From a virus, in IMG/VR virus record IMGVR_UViG_3300046692_000136, positions 1 through 49,004 of that record: 49,004 nt of DNA; one strand, given 5' to 3'. The first letter of the stretch is position 1. Each line of letters opens with the position of its first letter. Below the pieces are notes generated by a model. It did no database searches. It saw only the letters and a list, made by a program, of their open reading frames with translations, and was not told the DNA's origin. This document shows, piece after piece, positions 1 through 7,077 of this stretch. The position numbers and the translations under genes were made by a program.

Positions 1-116
1 GTCCAGCATTGGAAGCCCGAAAATAATTTGACGTCCCGCCCCGGCATGGCTAGCGTACCCCCGTCATAAACCAGATGGCTGGCGGTCTTGTCGGAGTTGG
101 CTTCGGTGGCTTCATA

Positions 117-395
117 TCATTGCCCTATCGGCCAGCCATCCAGCCCGATCTCCGGTCGCTCTTTGTAGTTCGGATTCGCCTCACGCTTGGACTTCTGCTC
201 GTGGCAGGCAGCGCACAGGCTTTGCAGGTTCGTCATTGCGTTGCCACCACCGAGTGCCCTGTTCACGATGTGATCGACCTCGATCGCTGTGGTGAATCTG
301 GTGGGCAGGCACAGCTGGCAGAGGTAGCGATCACGCTGCAAGGCCTTCAGCCTGAGCGCTTCCCATCCTCGCTTCCATTCCGGCCGTGCTGCCAT
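117..395 (-). CDS. HNH endonuclease, terminase-adjacent
   Basis: A 92-aa protein with a complete HNH zinc-finger nuclease signature: C26-x2-C29, the D41-H42 core, N56, and C61-x2-C64-H65. In HK97-like cos phages an HNH protein encoded just upstream of the small terminase takes part in cos cleavage during packaging. Read leftwards, and joining the window ends, the next gene is the small terminase (48935), which fits that role. The start ATG has GAGGA only 2 nt upstream, so the site is poor, and the gene overlaps the preceding ORF by 65 bp. The family call is firm. The packaging role is inferred from position. Confidence 0.93.
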   Translation of the reverse strand: MAARPEWKRGWEALRLKALQRDRYLCQLCLPTRFTTAIEVDHIVNRALGGGNAMTNLQSLCAACHEQKSKREANPNYKERPEIGLDGWPIGQ

Positions 396-600
396 GTTCC
401 TCGAGCTGGCTGGCGCATTGCTTGAGACTTAACGCAACACGCAGATAAACCTCACGATCCGCTGTCGAGCAACCGCACCTTGATGACCTGTAGAGCTGCA
501 TGTATTCGTCCGACTTCGCTCGCCATTGAACCGCTAGCGGATGGGCGGAGGCAGCATCGGACACTGCGCGCTTATTACATTTTCGTTCCTGAAGTGTCAA
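331..600 (-). CDS. Hypothetical 89-aa protein
   Basis: No family recognised. The ORF begins at a TTG, has no clear Shine-Dalgarno site, and lies between the candidate late regulator and the HNH gene on the same strand. The middle is hydrophilic and helix-prone, with a short Cys pair near residue 42. The proposed TTG start coincides with the TTGACA box of a possible promoter. If that promoter is used, the true start must lie downstream, for example the ATG at 501, giving about 56 aa. The C-terminus overlaps the HNH gene by 65 bp. Probably coding, start unresolved. Confidence 0.45.
   Translation of the reverse strand: MTLQERKCNKRAVSDAASAHPLAVQWRAKSDEYMQLYRSSRCGCSTADREVYLRVALSLKQCASQLEEHGSTAGMEARMGSAQAEGLAA
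574..600 (-). promoter_or_regulatory. Candidate late-operon promoter
   Basis: On the minus strand, TTGACA (600-595) is followed after 15 bp by TGTAAT (579-574). The -35 is perfect and the -10 is 5/6, but the spacer is short. It would read into HNH, the terminases and the rest of the structural genes, and sits directly after the candidate late regulator. The evidence is motif matching only. Confidence 0.35.
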
Positions 601-612
601 GGGGTTACTAAC

Positions 613-1062
613 TCAACCGGCAGCGTCGAGCAGCAGTTGATACCTCACTTCGCGTATCCCATCATCCCTCAACGCATAGTACCGGCTTCGACTCATGCGC
701 TCAGGCATGCCCCTGAATCGCTCTAGGAACGCCGTGGCGGTCTCCATCCTGTCGCGCCATGTTCCCCTACCACGGAAGGCTGCGCGTAGCACAGTGGCCC
801 GCACAATGTCAGCTGATGCCATTTGCGAAACGATGGTCTCCACCAGCCATACCTCAGGATCAATGTCCGTGGCGCTCGGCTTCCCGTTCGATCGCGGTCC
901 TGGTCCACGGAACTGCATCGCGGTGTAGATCGTCGACTTCGACGGGTAGCCGAGGCTCGGCCCTGACGGTCCACCGATGAACCGACCCCAGCGCTTGAGC
1001 AGGTCGACGACGTAGGCATCGAACAGGGGTGAGTCGCCGTGTACTGGCAGCCGATCCGTCAT
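613..1062 (-). CDS. Candidate late-gene regulator (Q-like)
   Basis: A 149-aa basic protein with no family I can name firmly. The start at 1062 is chosen because its ATG overlaps the stop of the upstream gene (ATGA). The longer reading from 1146 would overlap that gene by 88 bp. The C-terminal third, including SRSRYYALRDDGIREV, looks like a helix-turn-helix or sigma-region-4-like DNA-binding element. It is the last gene before the late operon on the same strand, which is the usual place for Q-type antiterminators or late activators. The N-terminal motif LFDAYVVDLLKRWG recurs in the fragment at 1294-1449. The regulator role is inference. Confidence 0.55.
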   Translation of the reverse strand: MTDRLPVHGDSPLFDAYVVDLLKRWGRFIGGPSGPSLGYPSKSTIYTAMQFRGPGPRSNGKPSATDIDPEVWLVETIVSQMASADIVRATVLRAAFRGRGTWRDRMETATAFLERFRGMPERMSRSRYYALRDDGIREVRYQLLLDAAG

Positions 1063-1283
1063 GGCCGCGGCTTCCATTCTCCGCACCAGTCGTCCTTGGT
1101 GGTCTGCGGCCAGAAGTGTTCTGGGTGCGGCGGCCTCGCTCGGCATAACCCATCACCCTTTTGGCCTCCGGCCTCGCTATCCCAAAGCCTGCACGTCTTG
1201 CATCGACGGGACTTCAAGAACATTTCGGCAACCTGCCTATCTGATTCGAGGATTCGATCTATGCCGTCGTCAAATTCTGACAT
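1059..1283 (-). CDS. Small Cys-containing protein, 74 aa
   Basis: No family recognised. The protein has an acidic N-terminal helix (residues 1-25) and then C29-x2-C32, with later Cys at about 47 and 67 and His/Trp nearby, suggesting a small zinc-binding fold. AAGGA lies 7 nt before the ATG at 1283, a good ribosome site. It overlaps the next gene by ATGA, so the two are translationally coupled, and it may act with the putative late regulator. The function is unknown. Confidence 0.7.
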   Translation of the reverse strand: MSEFDDGIDRILESDRQVAEMFLKSRRCKTCRLWDSEAGGQKGDGLCRARPPHPEHFWPQTTKDDWCGEWKPRP

Positions 1284-1293
1284 TTCACATTCC

Positions 1294-1449
1294 TTAATGG
1301 ATGTTAAACATAATTGTCAACGTTGTCTCTTGCGCGTAGCGCGAGGAAGAAAGAAAGATGACTGACTGACCGCGCTCGATCGGGAACTCCTGCCCCCATC
1401 GCTTGAGGCAGTCGCTGACGTAGACGTCGAACATTCGGATTTCAGCCAT
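1294..1449 (-). pseudogene. Truncated paralogue of the 613-1062 gene
   Basis: A 51-aa ORF whose residues 6-19 (MFDVYVSDCLKRWG) match the start of the protein at 613-1062 (LFDAYVVDLLKRWG). The similarity is also visible in the DNA over about 50 bp (TTCGA, CTACGTC, CTCAAGCG, TGGGG blocks). After that the frame diverges into an unrelated tail and stops at 1294, just before the ribosome site of the next gene. This looks like a remnant of a partial duplication. It could still be translated as a short decoy of the regulator's N-terminal domain. Confidence 0.5.
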
Positions 1450-1468
1450 TAACGTTTTCCTAACAAGT

Positions 1469-1603
1469 GTCCGAAACGCGTCCGATCAATAGAGTCCGTC
1501 CGAAGTAGTAGCCCCCCTATGTAATAGGGGGCACTTCGGACGGACACTTCGGACAAAGTTAAGATCGGACAGAATCGGACAGTTTCGGACGCTAACTTCG
1601 GAC
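1469..1603. repeat. TCGGAC hexamer array (iteron-like)
   Basis: Nine copies of one hexamer in 135 bp. GTCCGA occurs at 1469, 1480 and 1498, and TCGGAC at 1536, 1549, 1565, 1575, 1585 and 1598. The copies at 1565, 1575 and 1585 are exactly 10 bp apart, one helical turn, so a protein would bind one DNA face. The orientation flips around the inverted repeat at 1494-1545. The array lies between the primase-helicase stop codon and the late-regulator genes. It resembles an iteron-type replication origin or a cluster of regulator sites. The non-coding gap at 1450-1616 is explained mainly by this array. Confidence 0.75.
1494..1545. repeat. 52-bp inverted repeat, cruciform or hairpin
   Basis: The outer arms 1494-1506 and 1533-1545 are perfect 13-bp complements, each holding the TCGGAC/GTCCGA element. 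After a 4-nt gap (AGTA) on one side, the inner arms GCCCCCCTAT (1511-1520) and ATAGGGGGC (1524-1532) pair around a 3-nt loop with one bulged C. No T-run follows on either strand, so it does not look like a standard terminator. Its place in the middle of the hexamer array suggests an origin or nicking structure. Confidence 0.7.
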
Positions 1604-1616
1604 GCTTCATAATCGT

Positions 1617-3647
1617 TCAGCCTTCGTTTATCTGTACGTTAAACCCGTCTGAGTTTACTAATCCGGCCTTTTCCAGCGCCTTCCGAACCTCGTAAAACCG
1701 GCGCCTGTCGAGGCCACTGGCCTCCTGCCATTCGGTGACGGTGACCCTGGCTCCGGAGGGGTCGCGACCGTCGGCGACGAGCCGGCGGCGACGGGTGTAG
1801 ATGAGATCGGTGATGCAGGCCATGGCCGCGTGCTGGTTCGTCCCGACCGGCTTGCGCTCGCTGGACGGCTGCTCGCCTTGTTCGTGGACCTCGATGACGG
1901 CGGCGCTGTTGATGGGAAGGCCATCCTCGCCCGGCGGCCAGTCGAGCGGGACATTGGCGAGCGCGTACTGGCGCGCGTCCGGCATCTCGAAATCCTTGGC
2001 CTTGGTGCAGGTTGCGGTGATCGGGGCCGCCTCGTCGCGGGTGAATTTGAATTCCGCATCGAGCGCAGCGCGAAGCGCGGAGTTGCCGCGGCCACGGGTC
2101 TTGTCTCCATGGCCTGAGTGGTGGACGACGAGAATCGTGGAGCCGTAGACCTGCCGGATGCGATCGCAGGCGCCGATGAAGGCGGCCATGTCCGGGGTCG
2201 AGTTCTCGTCGGCGGCGCCGAAGTTGCGGCTGAGCGTATCGACGACGACGAGCACTGGGGCCGCGCCCGTCTTCTCGACGAGATTCTGCACGGCAACGAG
2301 GACGTCGGTGACGCTATCGGGGTCGGTGAGGTTTGCCGGACCCTCGCTGACGTAGAGCGGGACGTGCTCGAAACTCATCTCATGGTGCTTGCGGATGCCC
2401 TCAAGCCGCCTGCGGAAGCCGCGCTGGCCTTCGCCGCAGAGGACGAAGACGGCGCCCTGCTGGACGCGCTGGCCGTGCCATGGCGCGCCCGTTGCGATGT
2501 GCACGGCCTGGGATAGCGCGACCCAGGTTTTGCAGGAACCGGGATCGCCGAAGTAGCAGGCGAGGGTATTGCGTTCGAACCAGCCCTGCAGCAGCCAGTC
2601 GGTCGGGGTGGGCTCGGAGACGAGATCGAGCGCGGCATGGAAGACGAAGCGGGGCCGGGCCTCATCGGCGATGAACTCGGCCACCAGCGGAGGACGCTCT
2701 ATCTCGGGATCGGTGACGCGCTCGTGCGTTTCCTCGAGCACTTCCGGTAGCGGCGGCGGAAACCATTCCTCGAGATGCGCACGCGCCCACGCCTGCACCT
2801 TGGCGGTATCCCAGCCCTCAGCCGCGGCGTCGGCGATATCCCAGCCCTCGGCGTGGCCGTTGGGTCTCACGATCCGGCAGGCCTGGTCGAGCCGGGCCGC
2901 GATGCGCTCCATCGCTTCCTTGCCGGGATCGTCGGCGTCAGGCCAGAGCGTCGTCACGCGGCCGCGAAGCGGCGCCAGATCCACCTTGTCGATGGCCTTG
3001 CAGCCGCCGGGCCAGGTCACGACGACCATCGCCGGCAGCAGCGCCGCGGCGGCGTCCGCGCACTTCTCGCCCTCGACGATGAGGACGGGCAAGTCCGGAT
3101 GCCGCGCGAGCTCGTCGAGGCCGTACAGCGGGCGGGGTTCGGGGAAGGCTTTCCATTGCCAGCCGGACTCAGGCGTCCACGTTTGCGGGAGTACCTCTTT
3201 GCGCTCGCCGGCGCGATCGAAGCGGTTGATGTAGCCGAGGATGCCGCCGTTCGCGTCCCGGTAGGCCCACGTTCGCGTCGGCGCGCCATAGCGCGGGTGC
3301 GTGTGACTCGGTTCCGCGGTGGGCGCCACGGGCCGCGCAGGCGTTCTGGCGTGCCCGTTGGCTTTGCGCGGCTCGATGCCCAGCCATGCCTCGGCCTCGC
3401 GGAATGCGTCGGCGGCCTCGAGATTCCGGCACGCGCGCCAGAGTCCGATGAGATCGCCGGATTCGCCGGATGCGAAATCGCTCCAGACGCCGACCTTATC
3501 GCCGGAGAGCACGACGCCGAGGGATTCGCCGGCCTCGCCGTGCACGCTGCCGGCTTTCCACTCGCGCCCTTTGCGGACGCCATTCGGCAGCAGGTAGCGG
3601 CAGACGTCCTCGGCGCGCTCGGCCAGTAGGCGAGGGATCTCGCTCAT
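1617..3647 (-). CDS. Toprim primase / RepA-type helicase fusion
   Basis: A 676-aa replication protein. The N-terminus (1-95) resembles a primase-associated domain without zinc-binding cysteines. A toprim domain follows, with VEGEK at 191-195 and DADD at 237-240. A RecA/RepA-type hexameric helicase domain has Walker A GDPGSCKT (367-374), Walker B ending at D470 (LVVVD), and the VVHHSG motif near 510. The C-terminal 80 residues resemble a winged helix. It probably primes and unwinds phage DNA at the origin, which may be the repeat array just beyond its stop. The ATG overlaps the previous stop (ATGA). The fused toprim-helicase layout is common in phages of proteobacteria. Confidence 0.93.
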   Translation of the reverse strand: MSEIPRLLAERAEDVCRYLLPNGVRKGREWKAGSVHGEAGESLGVVLSGDKVGVWSDFASGESGDLIGLWRACRNLEAADAFREAEAWLGIEPRKANGHARTPARPVAPTAEPSHTHPRYGAPTRTWAYRDANGGILGYINRFDRAGERKEVLPQTWTPESGWQWKAFPEPRPLYGLDELARHPDLPVLIVEGEKCADAAAALLPAMVVVTWPGGCKAIDKVDLAPLRGRVTTLWPDADDPGKEAMERIAARLDQACRIVRPNGHAEGWDIADAAAEGWDTAKVQAWARAHLEEWFPPPLPEVLEETHERVTDPEIERPPLVAEFIADEARPRFVFHAALDLVSEPTPTDWLLQGWFERNTLACYFGDPGSCKTWVALSQAVHIATGAPWHGQRVQQGAVFVLCGEGQRGFRRRLEGIRKHHEMSFEHVPLYVSEGPANLTDPDSVTDVLVAVQNLVEKTGAAPVLVVVDTLSRNFGAADENSTPDMAAFIGACDRIRQVYGSTILVVHHSGHGDKTRGRGNSALRAALDAEFKFTRDEAAPITATCTKAKDFEMPDARQYALANVPLDWPPGEDGLPINSAAVIEVHEQGEQPSSERKPVGTNQHAAMACITDLIYTRRRRLVADGRDPSGARVTVTEWQEASGLDRRRFYEVRKALEKAGLVNSDGFNVQINEG

Positions 3648-3898
3648 GCCGGCATCGCCTCGACGAGCGCTGAAGCATCGTCGGGCGGCGCATTGGCGCA
3701 GGCGATATAGCCGAGCACGAAGCCGACCTCTGCCTTGCTCAGATGCCGATTCGCTTCGGCGACTTCGGTTTCGTATTCCGCGCGCTGGCCGAAAAAGGCG
3801 AGATCGGCGAGCCGTGCGGCGAGGTTGACAAGATAACCATGATTCTCAAACGTCTGCGCGTCCGGGTCGGCCGGCAGGCGACGGAACTTGGAAGGCAT
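3644..3898 (-). CDS. Hypothetical 84-aa protein before primase
   Basis: No family recognised. The start at 3898 is chosen because GGGGAG lies 5 nt upstream. The longer frame to 3958 has no such site. The sequence is helical, with a mix of Ala, Glu and Arg, and ends in ATGA overlap with the primase-helicase. The pairing suggests a small accessory of replication, but nothing in the sequence proves it. Confidence 0.75.
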   Translation of the reverse strand: MPSKFRRLPADPDAQTFENHGYLVNLAARLADLAFFGQRAEYETEVAEANRHLSKAEVGFVLGYIACANAPPDDASALVEAMPA

Positions 3899-3906
3899 GA
3901 AACTCC

Positions 3907-3943
3907 CCTGGTGGAGTAATGCCGGTGTAGCCCTGTTACCAGG
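3907..3943 (-). promoter_or_regulatory. Hairpin next to ribosome site of 84-aa gene
   Basis: In the minus-strand RNA, CCTGGT (3943-3938) pairs with ACCAGG (3912-3907). The 3' arm runs directly into the GGGGAG ribosome site of the gene starting at 3898. Folding could limit access to that site and so the supply of the coupled primase-helicase. The 6-bp stem with a 25-nt loop is weak. Confidence 0.3.
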
Positions 3944-3994
3944 CAGAGCAGGCGACAATCCGTAGAGGTCGCTTGTCCCGGCAGTTCTATTGTT

Positions 3995-4014
3995 GCGCCC
4001 GGCTAAGCGGGCGC
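3995..4014 (-). other. GC-rich stem-loop after methylase gene
   Basis: GCGCCCG (3995-4001) and CGGGCGC (4008-4014) form a perfect 7-bp stem with a 6-nt loop, 7 bp past the methylase stop codon. On the minus strand it is followed by AACAATAG and not a T-run, so it is at best a weak or factor-dependent terminator, or an RNA 3' end stabiliser. Confidence 0.4.
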
Positions 4015-4020
4015 GTCAAG

Positions 4021-4713
4021 TCACACGAACATTCTTTCCTGCCGCTGCGCGTCTTCAATGCGGCGGCAGGAAATGCCGAATCGAACTACATCGCGTTCTA
4101 CCCCGACAAAAGCGCGCCCCTGATTCATGCAGGCAACGCCCGTCGTCCCCGACCCCATAAACGGGTCCAGAACTGTTTCGCCGTGGCGCGTGAAGTCGGA
4201 TACGAAAGCCTCAGCAAGCGCGATGGGCTTCTGAGTGGAAACCTCTGCGCTATCCACGACAGGTATTGTCCACACGCCAGCTCCGCCGCCACGTGTCCAA
4301 GCCTTTGGGCGCTTGCCTGCGTGCAGGATGGCTACAGTCTCAAATCCTTGCCCCGGCCGATCGGCGCTGATTTGCGGCATGGGGTTGGGCTTTACCCATG
4401 CGCCGAGACGCACAAACTCCGGTAAATCATAGGTCAGGCGCGCGTGGCGGAAGTCGCATGTTGCGACGCACCAGCCGTCTGCAATTTGCAGCCACATGGC
4501 GACATGCCACGAAAAGTCTGCATCGCTGAGGCTACCGAAATCCACGAGCGCAACGCCGTGTCCCTTCCCCCTGTTCGTCTTCGCCATCTTGTGCGTGCGT
4601 TCGGCATACGGCGGATCAGTCACCACCGCATCAACCTTCGGAAGCGTAGGCAATATATCGCGGCAGTCGCCGAGGTAGAGGGTGGCGTTTCCGATGACAA
4701 CGGGCTCAATCAT
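4021..4713 (-). CDS. DNA methyltransferase, beta class (N4/N6)
   Basis: A SAM-dependent DNA amino-methyltransferase. The catalytic motif TDPPY lies at residues 32-36 and the SAM-binding motif DPFMGSGTT near the C-terminus, an order diagnostic of the beta class. The middle third would hold target recognition. It probably methylates adenine N6 or cytosine N4 in phage DNA to block host restriction. No partner nuclease is seen, so it is a solitary methylase. The ATG at 4713 overlaps the upstream gene by 8 bp. A GTG at 4722 is an alternative start. Confidence 0.92.
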   Translation of the reverse strand: MIEPVVIGNATLYLGDCRDILPTLPKVDAVVTDPPYAERTHKMAKTNRGKGHGVALVDFGSLSDADFSWHVAMWLQIADGWCVATCDFRHARLTYDLPEFVRLGAWVKPNPMPQISADRPGQGFETVAILHAGKRPKAWTRGGGAGVWTIPVVDSAEVSTQKPIALAEAFVSDFTRHGETVLDPFMGSGTTGVACMNQGRAFVGVERDVVRFGISCRRIEDAQRQERMFV

Positions 4714-4975
4714 TGACCCCACTCATCCGCAGCAACTGTGCGCGCGCTTCAAGTCCGATGCATACCAGCCAGACGATCGGCCAGAGACCCGTCACCGCGA
4801 CGGCGACGATCACGTCGGAGAGTTTCAGCGGCTGACCTGGCAAACCGATGCGAACCGATTGCATGACGAGCACGAGCGATGTGATCCAGCAGCCGGCGAG
4901 CCAGATTTCAGTGATCACAACGCACTGCCAGCACTGCCCCATCCCCCGCGCGATCGACATGCGGCGTTCCACCAC
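4706..4975 (-). CDS. Small membrane protein, two TM segments
   Basis: 89 aa starting with GTG at 4975 (an ATG five codons on is possible). Two hydrophobic stretches, about residues 18-38 and 52-74, are joined by a short basic loop. No family recognised. It overlaps both neighbours on the same strand. With the single-TM protein encoded just upstream, it gives the early operon two adjacent membrane proteins, which could serve exclusion or membrane anchoring. Confidence 0.6.
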   Translation of the reverse strand: MVERRMSIARGMGQCWQCVVITEIWLAGCWITSLVLVMQSVRIGLPGQPLKLSDVIVAVAVTGLWPIVWLVCIGLEARAQLLRMSGVND

Positions 4976-5240
4976 CGGCTTTGCACTCGGCCACGACCTT
5001 CGTCGCGAACGGATCGGGATCAGAGAAATGCTGCCACGTTCCCCACGCCACGAGGCCGCCGATGACGAGCCACGTCGCGCAGAGAATTAGCAGTGCGATG
5101 GGGTCGCGCTTCGGTTGCCTAGTCCCGAACGGGCCATGCGCGTTGTATTCGTCGACGACGCTGTGCGCCACGCCACGCGCTGTCGGGTGGCGCTTGCAGA
5201 AGGCGTCGAGTGCGGCGATGCGTTCTCCGTTGGTTTTCAT
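4908..5240 (-). CDS. Single-TM hypothetical protein, 110 aa
   Basis: The start ATG at 5240 has AGGGG upstream and overlaps the previous stop (ATGA). The longer frame to 5495 lies inside the neighbouring gene and is rejected. Residues 1-45 are hydrophilic. One TM segment follows (about 50-70, ALLILCATWLVIGGLVAWG), then a short tail with two Cys (in AECKAGG and VRCDH) that would be periplasmic if the N-terminus stays inside. No family recognised. Confidence 0.7.
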   Translation of the reverse strand: MKTNGERIAALDAFCKRHPTARGVAHSVVDEYNAHGPFGTRQPKRDPIALLILCATWLVIGGLVAWGTWQHFSDPDPFATKVVAECKAGGGTPHVDRAGDGAVLAVRCDH

Positions 5241-5578
5241 ATCCAGTCCCCTAGTTTGACATTGGCGGTGATCGGAATATCTACACCGAAATCGAAACGC
5301 GCGAAACGCGCGCCACTCTCGTATGTGATGATTGTCTTTACCTGGCGTTTCGAATGCCACAGCCGAGCGACGCGATCGAACTCTCGATTCATGCCATGCA
5401 GGGTGTGAAACTTCCCGCGTTGCGATTTCCACCGAGACCAAACACGCAGCAGCATCTGCACCTGCATGGCCTCGATCGTCGGGTGGTACCACCATGCGAG
5501 AAATCGCGACAGCAGCGAAAGGCGTGGCCCGATGCAGAAGTCAGACGCCGGGCGTATTCGCGGGATGTACTTACTCAT
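5237..5578 (-). CDS. Hypothetical 113-aa protein
   Basis: Soluble and basic, rich in Arg, Trp and Phe, with no family recognised. GGAGCA precedes the ATG and both ends overlap neighbours by ATGA. It sits in the early minus operon between small genes of unknown role. Confidence 0.7.
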   Translation of the reverse strand: MSKYIPRIRPASDFCIGPRLSLLSRFLAWWYHPTIEAMQVQMLLRVWSRWKSQRGKFHTLHGMNREFDRVARLWHSKRQVKTIITYESGARFARFDFGVDIPITANVKLGDWI

Positions 5579-5757
5579 GGCTGCTGCTCCTTATGAATCC
5601 CACGCTCACGCTCGAGCTTCTCGACAGCGCGCGCGCTCCGCCCTTCGATGAGCGTCTTCATTTCGTTCCACCAGTACCGCCTCTGTGCCGGCGTCTTCGC
5701 ATGCGCCATCTGCATGGAGGCGACGTCTATTGCCGATTCGCGATCTTGATCGTTCAT
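5575..5757 (-). CDS. Hypothetical 60-aa charged protein
   Basis: The start at 5757 is preferred because its ATG overlaps the upstream stop. An ATG three codons earlier also exists. The protein is highly charged and predicted helical throughout, with alternating acidic and basic patches that could form a short coiled coil. Function unknown. Confidence 0.65.
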   Translation of the reverse strand: MNDQDRESAIDVASMQMAHAKTPAQRRYWWNEMKTLIEGRSARAVEKLERERGIHKEQQP

Positions 5758-5951
5758 TTCGGGCACGCCTCGCTGATTCTTTTCTTCAGCATGCGTGTCG
5801 CCGGCCCCTCCGGCAGCTCGCAGAAGGCGATGTTTTGCAATCGATTCTTTGCGGTGGCAACCGCTGGTGTGCCTTTCGCCGCAGCCATCAGTTCATCGGC
5901 TAACTGCGCCAGATACATGCATTCAACTTCAAGCCATTCCGCGCGTGTCAT
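5754..5951 (-). CDS. Hypothetical 65-aa protein
   Basis: Helical small protein with an acidic N-terminal half and a basic C-terminal half. It overlaps both the RusA-like gene upstream and the 60-aa gene downstream by ATGA. No family recognised. Confidence 0.65.
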   Translation of the reverse strand: MTRAEWLEVECMYLAQLADELMAAAKGTPAVATAKNRLQNIAFCELPEGPATRMLKKRISEACPK

Positions 5952-6301
5952 AGCGATTCAAACCTCACGAAAACCCCAAATTCGCCGCGTTTGCAGCGGA
6001 CCTGTCCGTACTTCCATTCGATGCGCATGTCGCCGTCGTCGATCTTGAGCCGGTCGGCGACGCCATCGCGAATGCTCTTGAGAACGCCGCGCAAATTGTC
6101 GTCGTCGAGAAACCGCGTCGCCGATGTCGCGCGCGTCAGCGTGATCGTGCAAGGCAGTCGCGGCGCAAACCGCCACTCGAGCAGCAGCAGCCATGCGCAC
6201 TCGCGTTCCTGCTTCGCGATCCGCGCACGCTTGGACCAGTGCAGCCGCTTGTTCGGGCCGCCCTTCGTTTCCATCGGGAGGAATTTTTCGAAGATGGTCA
6301 T
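5948..6301 (-). CDS. RusA-like Holliday junction resolvase
   Basis: A 117-aa protein matching the RusA endodeoxyribonuclease pattern: a basic N-terminal half, then the acidic cluster D66-D67-D68-N69 in FLDDDNLRG, D79 in KSIRDGVAD and D88-D89 in KIDDGD. RusA dimers cut four-way junctions by metal-dependent hydrolysis, using aspartates in exactly this layout. In phages it resolves recombination and replication intermediates before packaging. The length is normal for the family, and both ends overlap neighbours by ATGA. Confidence 0.88.
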   Translation of the reverse strand: MTIFEKFLPMETKGGPNKRLHWSKRARIAKQERECAWLLLLEWRFAPRLPCTITLTRATSATRFLDDDNLRGVLKSIRDGVADRLKIDDGDMRIEWKYGQVRCKRGEFGVFVRFESL

Positions 6302-6516
6302 TTGAACGCCTTCGACAACTTGGCCGCGTCAGCGAAAACCGTGTCCGCGTTCGGCAACTTCTTGACGGCGGCCCGCAGTGCTACGAGTTCGCACCGCTGT
6401 TGATCGTTCTCGAATTTCAAATCCTCGAAGTCATCGAGCGCGACGACCTTTGCGCAGTAGCCATGCTTCACATCGAAGGCGCCCGGCAGCACATAGACTT
6501 TCGGCTTCTTTTTCAC
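6298..6516 (-). CDS. Hypothetical 72-aa protein
   Basis: Starts with a Lys-rich stretch (MKKKPKVYVLPG), then a short beta-like segment and a C-terminal helix. No family recognised. Coupled by ATGA overlaps to the RusA-like gene downstream and the 116-aa gene upstream. Confidence 0.65.
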   Translation of the reverse strand: MKKKPKVYVLPGAFDVKHGYCAKVVALDDFEDLKFENDQQRCELVALRAAVKKLPNADTVFADAAKLSKAFK

Positions 6517-6863
6517 GCCTGAAACCTCGCTCTGCGATGAATTTCAATGTCAGCCGCCATGTCCGCAGCCTCGCCATTCCCGTCGTAGGTTCCGACGACG
6601 ATCTGCGGATACGTGTTCAGCACATTGTCGATCGTCTGGCCGGTCCACTTCGTGGCATAGCACGTACCATCGATGTCGACGACCACGACGGCGCAGCGAT
6701 AGCGGGCCAGCTGGATTCGGCGCTGGATCAAATGCGCGAGCGCCAGCGATGTCGACTCCTCGATGCTGCCGACCTTCGCGGCACGCATTTCGCGCGGGAC
6801 ATAGCGCCGCGGCGCGACGAAGCGATCGATGCGCTGGCCTTTGCGGGTTGGGCGGGTGGTCAT
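6513..6863 (-). CDS. Hypothetical 116-aa protein
   Basis: Basic N-terminus (1-30), a helix near 35-52, then a beta-rich half with CAVVVVDIDGTCYATKWTG. The VVDIDGT string resembles the first motif of HAD-type phosphatases (DxDGT), but no further HAD motifs are visible, so this may be coincidence. ATGA overlaps on both sides place it second in the early minus operon. Confidence 0.65.
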   Translation of the reverse strand: MTTRPTRKGQRIDRFVAPRRYVPREMRAAKVGSIEESTSLALAHLIQRRIQLARYRCAVVVVDIDGTCYATKWTGQTIDNVLNTYPQIVVGTYDGNGEAADMAADIEIHRRARFQA

Positions 6864-7048
6864 GCGCGCGCCTTGGCGACGATCTGGCCCACCCGTGAAC
6901 TCGAAACCCTGAAGCGTCTCGCGATTGCCGCTTGAGTTAACTTGCCTTCGTCATACATCTGCAGGATGCGCGCATCGCGCTCGGGATCACCAGGTTTTCC
7001 GGGCGCTGACCTACCGCACGTCGGGCACACTTCTCGCATACGTTTCAT
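6860..7048 (-). CDS. Zinc-ribbon plus HTH regulator, 62 aa
   Basis: First gene of the early minus operon. CPTCG (residues 8-12) provides one Cys pair. A helix-turn-helix follows (about 28-58): ILQMYDEGKLTQAAIARRF then RVSSSRVGQIVAKARA, close to the resolvase/sigma-region-4 type. GGAG lies 10 nt before the ATG at 7048. A second ATG at 7039 is possible. It sits beside the shared operator at 7090-7108, so autoregulation or control of the divergent operons is a reasonable guess. No oligomerisation domain is visible. Confidence 0.75.
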   Translation of the reverse strand: MKRMREVCPTCGRSAPGKPGDPERDARILQMYDEGKLTQAAIARRFRVSSSRVGQIVAKARA

Positions 7049-7077
7049 CTAGTCCGTTCTCCGATGTGACGGGATGC

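Noticed and set aside
613-1146. 177-aa version of the putative late regulator
   Set aside because: It would overlap the upstream gene by 88 bp. The ATG at 1062 gives the ATGA coupling seen throughout this operon.
2775-3629. 284-aa plus-strand frame opposite the primase-helicase
   Set aside because: It is fully antisense to a gene with complete catalytic motifs, has no ribosome site, and shows the Arg/Gly/Ala-rich composition typical of shadow frames in GC-rich DNA.
4908-5495. 195-aa version of the single-TM protein
   Set aside because: The first 85 codons lie inside the neighbouring gene in another frame. The ATG at 5240 has a good ribosome site.
6513-6863. HAD phosphatase call from VVDIDGT
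   Set aside because: Only the first motif is present. The protein is too short and lacks the later Thr/Ser, Lys and Asp motifs.
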